Source of the DNA: Leucogyrophana mollusca
Taxonomy: Eukaryota; Basidiomycota; Agaricomycetes; Boletales
Assembly: GCA_021014945.1 (NCBI GenBank)
Contig: MU266329.1
Coordinates: 62,001-126,000, forward strand
Direction: 5' to 3'
DNA length: 64,000 nt
Positions 22,752 to 32,676 of the stretch are shown piece by piece. The notes under the pieces were generated by a model. It saw only the letters and a program-made list of their open reading frames with translations, was not told the DNA's origin and did no database searches. The position numbers and the translations under genes are program-made. Numbering within the stretch: the first letter of the stretch is position 1; each line of letters starts with the position of its first letter.

Positions 22752-24907
22752 ATGTTTCCTTGTAATTACTGCGGCCGACGAGATTTGCCATTCGGCCCCC
22801 AGTTTCAAGCGCACTATCAAGAATGTAGTTCCCGCCACACTCGTGCAAATTCCTACGGTGGAGGCGCTCATGGACATGTTGATCACTATCGTGGCCCCGT
22901 GAGACTTACTGTACCGTTACTTGGCCTGACCGATACTCACCACATATCCCAGCCACCACCGGCTCAGGGGGATCATATCTACCCAATTCACAAAGATGCG
23001 CCAACACATCCGACATCAGAAACATCCTTCTCCCGCTTCCTCCGCGATCGGGGAGGTGCCCGACCACCATCTCCTCGCGAAAGTCCAGATCATATATCGG
23101 GTAGCCTTCTTAGAAGTAATGGAGAAATCGTAATTCAGCGCATACATAATAGCCCAGAACTCTTGGGACCGGACAAAAACACTTGCGAGACATATGTCCG
23201 CTGTGTGTGGGTCTACAAAGTAAGAACATGCCGTCATTAATAACCCAGTTATCTTTATGGGCGATCTTTCGTTACAGAACTTGCTGGCATATACATTCGC
23301 ACACCTGAAGCGCTGCGTCAAAGACTCTCGGAGGCATGTTCGATCCCTGCTTTCTCTGCATTACAACGCCGACCGATCTTTGTTAGTTCCCTGAGCGTTC
23401 TCCACGACTACGTGGAAGAATGGAAACGGTGGAATGCATTCAAGTTCCTCGTAACAGCCGAGGAGGTCAAAATGACCCTTCTGGGTCTGCTGAAGCAAGG
23501 CGTAAGAACGATTCTATTGTTATGACGGGTCGCCTGCTGATAGATAATCAGTTCGAACATCTTCCGTCGTGTCGGTCTCACCTCACGATAAAGCTGAACA
23601 GTAACGAGATGGCTGCTGAAGACCTTGAGAGCCTCGGGGCACTCGCGATTTATGCTGGCCGAAAGCACGAGACAGAGTTCTTCTCCCTAAGGGGGGGTGC
23701 CGCACAAGACATGGTGAACTTGCTTGAAGACGTGAGCTATTTCATGCTGCAGTTTCATGCGTTGGTTATATAACTGGCGCTTACAGTGTCTCGGAGACGT
23801 TAAATTGGACCCTTCTTCACCATGCAGACGCCGTCTGATGAGCAATCTCGTCCGGCTCTCGAGAAAGGCCGCGTGCTTCCCGCAACAGCTGACAATAGTC
23901 GTACCCGAGAAAAACCCACTTGAGATCGATACTACAGCAAAGGGACTTGGCGGGTCTGCCGATATTTTCAAGGGTCGTTACAAGGGTCGAGCCGTGGCCG
24001 TCAAGTTTCTACGTCGTGGTGCAAATTCACCCGCCAGCGAAGCGGTCGTTTGGCGACACCTGTCCCATGAGAACATCCTGCCTTTCTTCGGCATATTAGA
24101 GATGGGCACCGGCATAAATATCAGCTTTGCCCTGGTCGCTCCATTCATGGACAACGGAAACGTACGGGAATTTTTGGCGCGCAACCCGGAGGAAGATCGC
24201 GTGCGCCTGGTAAGAACTACCTTTGGACTCTCGCCACGAGATAATGATCTTTCGCCCAGGCACAGGGTGTAACGGAAGGCCTGCGTTTTCTTCATTCGCA
24301 GGAGCCGCCTATAGTACATGGCGATCTGAAAGGTGTAAGTCACGAGACTGCCTTCCTCCAGCACATATAACTGATGCGCAATGCGTACCCAGGACAATAT
24401 CCTCGTGGACAAACACAAACATGCATGCATCTCCGATTTTGGAATCTCCTCGACCGAGGACTCCCGACAAATTTTGGACTCTTCAAATGTCGGCCGTTCT
24501 AAAAGTCAAGTCAGGTGGATCGCGCCCGAAATTCTGTCCAGCGCGGAAGGTGCACGATTCACATCCATGTCCGACGTCTATGCGTATGCAAGTGTACTAT
24601 ACGAGGTGAGCAAGACTTGTTCCCCGCCCAGCTACCCTATGAGTTAATAGTCTTGGTTCAGATCTTTTCCAGTCAGTTCCCATTCCATCAATACAACGAA
24701 CAGAGGGTTGCGGGAGCTATTTTACGCGGTGAAAAACCTGTCCGCCCACAAATGACTGATGTGGATGCCGACTATTGGGACTTCCTCGACGTTTGTTGGA
24801 GTCGTAGGCGGGAAGATAGGCCCACCGCCAAAGATGCCTCAGACTACTTCAGATGGCGGGAGCGACACTCGCCTCGGGGACTAATCAACCGAATGCTACG
24901 GCGCTGA
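22752..24907 (+). CDS. Protein kinase, TKL/tyrosine-kinase-like, with N-terminal zinc-binding motif
   Basis: N-terminus has CNYCGRRDLPFG then HYQEC, a compact C2HC-like zinc-binding pattern. After a Pro-rich linker and a helical region there is a C-terminal kinase domain: Gly-rich loop GLGGSADIFKG, AVKF lysine, HGDLKG-DNIL catalytic loop (with G in place of the R of HRD), DFG, APE, SDVYAYASVLYE and a terminal CWSRRREDRP. All catalytic residues are present, so activity is likely; TKL class is judged from the HGDLK loop and the CW..EDRPT signature. Introns after 23730, 24209, 24334 and 24605 are clear. The stretch 23280-23510 is ambiguous: several splice patterns fit, and I cannot fix the exact residues there. 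Such kinases are expanded in agaricomycetes. Confidence 0.78.
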
Positions 24908-25249
24908 GTTTTGCCCCATTTACTTTCAACGGGTGTTGCACTATCGCAGAATGCGCAAGGACACTCGTTCTGTGAAGAGCTATGTCGCTGAATTCGCCTT
25001 GCGCCGCTACAAACTTAAGGCGCCCATATTTACACTCCTGTATCGATAATGGCAAATAGGCAACTGATCATTTGGTTGAGGGATATATATGAAACAAGAA
25101 TTATGGAGGAAACAAGGTCCATACTTTAGATAAAAAAAATTCCTAGAACGATATGTTGAACAACAGATCAATCCAAATGGGCAGCAGGTCGTCTCCTTGT
25201 TCATAGTCCAGAAATCGTGACATGAAATTGTTTCCGTCCACCTTCGCCA
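24908..25249. other. Convergent intergenic region
   Basis: About 340 nt between the kinase and UPF0658 stop codons, AT-rich around 25080-25145 with an A-run near 25130. Two 3' UTRs; nothing coding. Confidence 0.5.
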
Positions 25250-27069
25250 TCACTCGATTGATATTCGTTGCTCCAATGGAGCTCCGCCAGTAAAGTAAGA
25301 CGATTGGCGCTCGGACATACCCCCTGGCGTTTTGGGGGAAGATAAGTACTGCGACTTGGGGCGAAGTTCTAGAGAAAAGGTTAATCACCCATTTTGAATG
25401 CATCTATGACCTGCATCTTCACAGGTGCGTAGTACTGACCATGGGTCTTTGACTCGTGTAACCCCTTGTCGAAATCGTTATAGCATTTGATGCCGACCCC
25501 GAAGCTAGCCAAGAGAAGGAGAAAGGCCACGATGGCTGTGCGCTTGTTAGTATAGCTCCTAAATACATGTCGAATCAGTCGCATCACTTACTGAACACCG
25601 TCAACGTTGCGCGCGTAGACGAGTACTGGCCTTGGGACGAAGGCTCATAGAAACGAACGAGCTTGTATACTATGCAAAGGAAGGGGGAAATCGCGTGAGT
25701 TACAGCACTATAGAAACAAAGAAACTACTTACAGACTGGCGTATTTCGATGTTGTTAGACGGATGTGAGCATTCAAGATGATAAAGATGGGGTCTTACAG
25801 TAACTCATGGAGGCCACCATCATCACGAGAGAAGCAATCATCAGCCTACAAAACCATTCACATCAAAATATATGGGCGCCCCATCCGGTGAGGACACGTA
25901 CCACCTGACTTCGCGCTGTACGGCATATGCGCAACCGGCCAACAGAAGCAAAACGACAGGAATGGCGGCGATAGTGATACCAAACTCAGCGGAGCTACTT
26001 GCGAGGACGACGATAAGAAGCTTAAGGGTGGTTCAGTATCACTTGAAGCAATATTCCCTCGGTCCTCACCTGCATAGTGACCCCGACGAAACAGAAGAAG
26101 TCGAACTTGAGGAGACAGATGAGGATTTGGTAGTATTGATACATCGCTATCCGTAACAGAGTGAGCTGCTGCGTTAATGAACAGTGGGTTCCACAAACAC
26201 TTTAACTTAGGATTGGCCCCCACGACATGGAAAATCACCCATCTGGTGCGACGTGCAAGGTCATCAAACTGGTTATTCCGGATTAAGAAGAAACGCACCC
26301 AAATTCACCGTAAAGTTGACCAATCCAATAAATCAAAACAAGCCAAGATGCGGCAATGATGCATGGCGCGACTATTAGAAAAGGCTCGACTTTGTGGAAT
26401 ACCGGGAGATTATCGTAGAGGGCATCCTTAGTTTCATGTACCTGCAATGCGGAGAAAACGATAAGAGCGCCGTGGAACACTGCAATGCCTCGTTAGTCGG
26501 CCAAACGAGAGCTCGAAGTCGTGAACCTTACAGACGATGCCAATAAGCTGAATGATGTTTCTCAAGCGCAATGCGTCGAAGGCCATGGCAAGCTCAAATA
26601 TCCTAAGCTCTGATGAGCGCAAGGTGGGACGAAGCCTACGATGAAACCTTACTCGGCGAGGATGAAAATGGCCAAATAACATGGCAATGTCTAAAGTTTG
26701 GTGAGCGGCAAGGAGACGACAAGTACGGCTTCAGGCTACCTTGTATCCGGCAGTATCAAAAATCGGACCAAGGTCTTGATGCACCTGCATTTTGAACAAC
26801 GTTCCAGCTTGGAATTGTTCATTTCATAGAAGATGCCGACTTACGATGCCGAACGTTAAGGCTACCATTGTTATCACCACGATAGCCTCTACACATGGCG
26901 TCGATCAGGTTCAATACCAAGGAGATTTGGGGGAATTACTCACGGATAGCAACTAAATTGGTTCCACCACAAAATGCATTAGCATGTTGAACGTGAGTGA
27001 GGACAGCAACATACTGGTAATGATGAATGCCCGCTGGGCCCTTGTCCCAAACAATGGTTCTACGGCCAT
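25250..27069 (-). CDS. UPF0658 Golgi apparatus membrane protein-like
   Basis: Fifteen exons give 981 nt or 326 residues with about seven hydrophobic segments. The series AIVVITMVALTFGI, TLPCYLAIFILAEIFELAMAFDALRLRNIIQL, ALIVFSALQVHETK, VEPFLIVAPCIIAASWLVLIYWIGQLYGEFGW, YQYYQILICLLKFDFFCF, LVMMVASMSYF and a final FLLLLASFGVGI block matches the fungal UPF0658 family known from a Golgi-localised fission yeast member; its biochemical role is unknown. Each piece above is separated by introns. Exon 2 (26944-26952) is 9 nt and exon 12 (25733-25735) is 3 nt. The end was chosen by splicing to a last exon (25250..25323) coding LEQRISIE, rather than reading on to a stop at 25381. The start at 27069 is the first ATG before the first membrane segment. 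Confidence 0.82.
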
Positions 27070-28108
27070 CCTTGACGCAAGCGCCAAGCCGGGAGCTTGG
27101 AAGATGAGGAGGTATGGAGGGGTTTCACGGGACAGGTGGGAGTAACAATCAAACCAGAATACTGCCTGTGGCTGTGGCGTAAATATGATAATAATCCTGT
27201 GCTGCGCCACCGAAACACGAAACAGCGCTCAGGCTACTAATGTCAGTAATGTAGAAACGGTGAGTCTGTGTACATCTCATAAGCATCAACCTGGGTGAAA
27301 CGGACCGCAAGCTGCAGACCACAAATTCAAGTTTACAGCCATGCACTTGTGTAAGGGTGAGGGCTTTCTGCGCCGTCGGTCATCTCTCCCCCCATGGCAC
27401 CAGCAACCCCGGGTGCTCACTGGCCAGTGCCACTAGTAGGAGTCCGTCAGCAGTGCCATCTTCTAGAGATGATGATTGACGTGTGTTCAGTGACTCATGG
27501 CAGGCGGAGAGAAGATCGTATAATGGGTTCTCCGCGCGTTTTTACCAACCCGAAAGGTCGTGGACCGTGTCAGATGAACATGCACTCTTTCTGAGAGGTC
27601 AAATGACCTCTCCCTCAGCAAAAACAATGGACGCCAAGCCTCCGGACTCCTGCGAACTGCAGCCATGGAATTCGCTGCTTGCTATACCTAATTGTCCGAC
27701 GAGCCAGTCGGAGAACAATGCTGGACAGATCGGACGGTGACAATTCTACGGAACTATGCTGCGTGTCCGATACATGACCTTCTGGTGATACTCCATCACG
27801 GTGTGATGCTGGTGCCAATGATCACACCCTCCATGATTTTCGAAACTCGGCCTCATTCTCACCTCATCACAATATGTCCGGCGAATTTACCTCGCTAAGC
27901 TGAGACGTATCCCAGCGGCTCATAACAGCCAACCTGCATCAGGTTTGCCAAGCCGTGATTTCCTCCGAATATCAGTGGTAGCGGCTTATCGTCGGGTTCC
28001 AAGCCTACTATCCTTCATGATTTTTCCGCCCACCAGCTTGATGCGAAGGTATAAAGGGGGCGCGATGAGACTTGGATTCACAAGGTCTACAGTTCTCGAT
28101 CAGATAAG
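27070..28108. promoter_or_regulatory. Divergent promoter region of UPF0658 and AA9 genes
   Basis: About 1.04 kb between divergent genes. ORFs here are short and motif-free. The AA9-proximal part has a TATA box at 28050. The rest shows no gene. Confidence 0.45.
28050..28056 (+). promoter_or_regulatory. TATA box of the AA9 LPMO gene
   Basis: TATAAAG lies 53 nt upstream of the AA9 start codon, followed by a GC-rich run. Position fits a core promoter. Confidence 0.6.
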
Positions 28109-29156
28109 ATGTTTGGCCTCAGCTACATTTGTGTGCTTCTCCTGGCTTCGTCGTCGCTGGCGCACGTTCGCATGACCGCCATCAATGTCAACAGCGCTGG
28201 CTGGGACTCCACTGGCGTCCGTCTGCCACCCAGCAACTCTCCTGTCACTGATGTCACCTCTAATGTGGGTCCCAATTGTTTATCTTGTCCCATCTCAACT
28301 ATGTGATTGACACGCTGCTGTAGGACATTGTGAGCCCTTGATTTTATTTGTCACCTTTTCTGCGGTTTCGAACTTATGGTTAGATCTGCAACGTGAACGG
28401 AGCCACTCCTGCGTCTGGCATCACCACCGTACCCGCTGGTGCTTCTGTCCAGGCTCAGTGGGATCCAGGTGCGCACCCCGGACCCAACCTGGTCTACATG
28501 GCCAAGGTATGAATTTCATCCACTTATCTGTTGACCTAAATGGACCTCACAGATACTGTAGGTTAGCGATGCCAAGACGAGCACCATCACAGGCTTGGGA
28601 TGGTTCAAGGTTCGCTTTTACGGGCTGGCATGTGCTTCCCTTATTGACCGTTCACAGATCTCTGAGGATGGCCTGCACTCCGACGGTACTTGGAGCTCTC
28701 CCTTGCCCAACGGTATTTACAACTTCAAGATCCCATCTGATATTGAGCCCGGGAACTATCTCCTCCGTGTTGAGACCATCGGTCTCCATGTCGCTTCGAC
28801 GTACCCCGGGGCTCAGTTCTACATAGGGTTGGTTTCCCTTGAGACCCTATCGCAGGACGATCTTACTGATGCTGAACTTTTCAAGTTGTGTGCAAATCAA
28901 CGTCACCGGTGGAGGGAGTGTCTCGCCCGCCACTGTCTCCTTCCCTGGTGCCTACCATGTGCGCGAGTCGGTTCTCCGCTGATAAGTTCTTGTTAACCCG
29001 GTGTACTTCAGGGTTCCGACCCCGGCATCACTATCAATATTTATTACCCTGTTCCCACCTCCTACACCTTCCCCGGTCCCCCAGTGCGTATTCTTCCACG
29101 TGTTGTGCAGCTGCAAGTGATTGACCGCGTGTGTTGGCTAGGTTTTCTCCGGATAA
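28109..29156 (+). CDS. AA9 lytic polysaccharide monooxygenase
   Basis: Secreted copper enzyme that cleaves cellulose oxidatively and works with cellobiohydrolases such as the one at 0.1-2.0 kb. Eight exons (28109..28264, 28324..28329, 28384..28506, 28562..28609, 28658..28827, 28886..28958, 29012..29083, 29142..29156) give 663 nt or 220 residues. The signal peptide ends SSSLA, so the mature protein begins with histidine (His-brace residue 1). The second brace histidine is in GAHPGPNLVYMAK, and the axial tyrosine and conserved glutamine in GAQFY. INVTGGGS and SFPGAY are family landmarks. There is no CBM1; the protein stops at PVFSG. Exon 2 is a 6-nt exon coding DI, giving the conserved DI-CN phrase. 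Confidence 0.92.
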
Positions 29157-29418
29157 ACCAGTGGTGCTCAGTGCCCAACGCCGGAGGCGAGAAGACCAAG
29201 CGAAGTCAATTTACCTGTCACGTCAGCCTCGTATCGGACTTGTGTACAAGTGTCGTACGCAGTGTAATCAATATAGTGTTGTCAGTTGCGTCGCATACTT
29301 CACTTGAAGTTCACATTTACAGATAAGAGCCACTTTCACAACTTCTGCACACTAACCCCGATGCGTAATGTAGGAGGCAAACACAGGGCATCAGAATTCA
29401 CTGCTCTTACCCTCCTCA

Positions 29419-31138
29419 CTAAAACTCTTCCCCGTGGAGGACGCTTGCCTTGACGGCAATTGCGACAAGCCTCTCCTCCTTCCAAAGCATTGCAATATTG
29501 CCACGCATCCATGGAAGCCAGGCTTCTTCCTCTGCTGAGACATTAGACCACTCCGATTTCGCTCCGATGTGAGGTTCGGCTCTCTCTATTACGGCGTCGC
29601 AGACAGTGACCAAGGTTTGCCGCCAATCATTCTCGTTCACGTCGGAGATAGTGTCTCGTTGGCCTGCTATTACGTCGCGCCACGGCTGCAAAACATCATC
29701 GCGCGCAGATCCACAGGCAGCGACAAGATGATGCAGGCGCAGCGCCGTCATAAGACGGTATGACGGATGGGCAGGTTTCGGCGACGAATGCAGTGTCCAG
29801 TCTCTAGGGGAAAGGGAAACTAACGGTCAGAAAACGAACAGGCTTAAATATCAAAGGCCACACCCCCAGTAGCCCTCTTCCATGAGTGCGCTTTTCACGA
29901 GTGAGCCAAGGGGATCTTCAGGCCTTATAAGGGGTTCAACCATGTCTTGTAAGTCAATGTTGCCCTGTACTCCCTGACAACCACCTTGCAGAATCGAATC
30001 ATCCGTGACATGATTCACAAAACCATACTCGACGAATAGTGTCCGATTTGAATGCGCCCCGTATGTCAAGTAAAGTTGTTCCCCCTCCTGTACAAAAATG
30101 CCACCAGGTGAGAGGAAAGAAAAACTGTCGCCATATTTGCTGACAGGGGCGACATTCCAGATGTCAGCGTGGGACGGGACGGGCGTCATGTGTGGCAGTT
30201 CTGAGGTATGGTTGGCAAAATCGAGGATGGGACACATTGTGACGTTGTCCGGATCGGATTTGGAGGCCTTCAGTCGGTGGTAGATGCAGCGAGTGTTTAC
30301 TGGTGCGGTATGTTGACTTTCGGTCTAAAAAGATCCACGCGAGAGTCACTTGCCGGTGAGCCAAGCCCAAACGAAATCCATTAACGAATCGGAGTCGTCG
30401 GGAGAGATGCGATTTACCAGCCTCGCTGGGGTTGCGATTGGATTTGCATGCTAGGAGTGGTTCAGACATAGACCACAGTTTCTGAAGCTCAGGTCAGACC
30501 ATAAATTGAGTGACTGCTGCCCAGTCTTCCTGAAATCGCGTATGCAGTTTTTGTAGAGCGTCGTGAACGCACGGAGGAAGACATTGCAATAGGTTAACGT
30601 CTCCTCTTGGGGCCATATTTTGGATGCGCTTGACCAGCCACGTGAGGGGATGAGAATCGAAGTCCCGAGGCAAGGTGGATATGTAAGGACCGAAGAGTGG
30701 GTCTGGCGAGTCCTCTTCGCCTTGAGGACGGTACAGGGACAAGTGCAGAGACATGAGCTGGATTGCGGTCAGCGACTCTGGCGATCCTCGGGTAAAATAG
30801 GTTGTCTTGAGAGTTTTGATATTCATCAATGCCGTGGCCGGGATGGTGAACAACGGCGTTGAAGGCTAGAAAGGAAGGTCAATTGGCATCACCAACGATG
30901 GTCACAGAAACAATGACTTACAGGACATGATTTTAGTGCAAAGAGGCCATGTCCAGCACCTATGGGGAAGCATGCCCGTATACACGATGATTTTTTGGGT
31001 TATTATACAACCTGAAAATACTCAACCGGGTGTCTTCCTGCGCTCTACGAGAAGATCGCTTTTCATTCCATGATCGCGCAACCAGACCAGTAAATTGTCC
31101 CAGCGATGTTCTGGTTTTTTCAATCTGGAGTCAGGCAT
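29419..31138 (-). CDS. SET-domain protein lysine methyltransferase (RuBisCO LSMT/Rkm-like)
   Basis: S-adenosylmethionine-dependent methyltransferase of the LSMT/SETD3-SETD4/Rkm class, whose fungal members methylate ribosomal or elongation proteins; the target here is unknown. Visible motifs in order: GAGHGLFALK (SET start), WAWLTVNTRCIY, LDFANH (the NH cofactor motif) and YLTYGAHSN..LFVEYGF (catalytic Tyr region), then a C-terminal substrate-binding helical domain. The start at 31138 gives MPDSRLKK directly before a typical WLRDHGM segment. The ISPDDSDSLMDF exon is reached through an intron from about 30505 to the acceptor before 30447. The intron at 30300-30353 has a GC donor (GCAAGT). Convergent with the AA9 gene, divergent from the second SDR. 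Confidence 0.85.
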
Positions 31139-31392
31139 CTTCAATTAGCGATGTGGGTAAGCACGAAGTTGACATTATTCTTTCTGGTCATGAGACTGCT
31201 TTTGACGGCTCTCCGCACGCTCTCCGGACCGAATGTATGAAAGATATTCCAGACCCATAAGTCGAACACAAGATGATGCCTCTCGGTCTTTTCAGGACCT
31301 GGAGATCCTTGTGGGTCTGCCGAGATATCTATCGCATCTCACCATCCATCTGTCCCCCAAAGTATCTATCTCACCTCGTTCTCCGCCGCAAA

Positions 31393-32533
31393 ATGTCTGT
31401 CTTCAACGCGTCTCGCCTCCTAGGAAAGACTGTCCTCATCACGGGTGCTAGTTCTGGCATTGGAGCCGTAAGTGGATTTGTGAAACATGCTCGAGAGCAA
31501 TCCTGACTTGTATCTTGTTCAGGCAGCTGCTATCCTATTTGCTAAGGTGGGGAGAGGTGCAAGGCGGGAGGGATCTTCGTAATGACGCTAATAATACTAT
31601 CTAGGGAGGCTGCAACCTAGTCCTCACTGCGCGCCGAGCAGATGTGCTGAAAAAGGTGGCGGACGCTTGCACTGCTGCCCACAAAGAGTCGGGCGTGCAG
31701 CAAGGAGGCATCTTCTCGACAATCCAGTTGGACGTCTCAGATAAAGCCCAGGTCTCAGGGCTTCTGGACAAGATACCAGCGGAGCTCCGCAATGTCGATG
31801 TCTTGGGTAAGCGGCATCCATATCATCAGCATGAGAAGATGCCAGTGACCAACATCTTCCAGTAAACAATGCCGGCTATGTGCTCGGCGTCGAGCGAGTG
31901 GGAGACATCTCTGCGAGCGATATCGAGGGCATGTTCTCTACGAATGTCTTCGGGCTCATCGCTGTCACGCAACTCTTTATCAAAGGTATTATACTTCCTC
32001 TCACAGAGAGTCAATATCTTTACTTGTTGCATAGACTTCAAGCTGAGAAAAGCGGGTCACATCATCAACATTGGGTCTATTGCGGGAAGGGAAGCTTATG
32101 CCGGAGGAAGCATCTATTGCGCAACGAAACACGCAGTCAGTGCTTTCACAGGTGCCTTGATGAGGGAGTTGGTCGACACTCCTATCAGAGTGACCGAGAT
32201 ACAACCAGGTTTGTGGGAAGCGAGGTACCCTCGATCAATGACTGGACTAATCATTTCCAAGGTATGGTTGAGACTGAATTCTCAGTCATTCGCTTCCGAG
32301 GAGACAAGTCAGCTGCGGATAAAGTCTACGAAGGACTCCAGCCTCGTAGGTTCTCTTCCTCACTACAGCCGATGGACTATTGACCATATATCTAATCAGT
32401 GGTCGCGGAGGACATCGCAGAGGAGATAGTCTGGGCCGCCTCGCGCCCTGCCCACGTGAACCTAGCTGAAGTCTTTGTCCTTCCCGTTAACCAAGCAACT
32501 GCCACCTTGAACTACCGAGGAAACAGGCTGTAG
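31393..32533 (+). CDS. NADP-dependent 3-hydroxy acid dehydrogenase-like SDR
   Basis: Classical SDR close to yeast YMR226C, which oxidises serine and 3-hydroxy acids with NADP. Motifs: TGASSGIG cofactor loop with GKTVLIT before it, VNNAG, NIGSIAG, catalytic YCATKHAV and the PLVAEDIAEEIVWAASRP helix, ending NYRGNRL. Seven GT-AG introns of roughly 55 nt split it, for example after SSGIGA (31470) and after IQPG. The ORF-sized pieces lie in different frames but join cleanly. Total length is near 270 residues, normal for the family. The actual substrate is not visible. Confidence 0.9.
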
Positions 32534-32676
32534 GTCACTCTTAGCGCAAGTGTATCCATTATAGAATTTGGTCGATTCCAAGTACCAAGATACGCAAATG
32601 AAGTTGTCATCAATAAGGATATAGCAAGTGATAGCATCAACAAAATATAGATAGAAGTGAAGGTATCAAGTAGGCG

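Noticed and set aside
28770..28800. LLRVE in place of LLRHE in the AA9 protein, first taken as a lost active-site histidine
   Set aside because: That position varies in the family; the copper-brace His1, second His and Tyr are all present.
30340..30500. Apparent frame break in the SET-domain gene
   Set aside because: Using an acceptor just before 30447 and a GC donor at 30353 joins all conserved segments.
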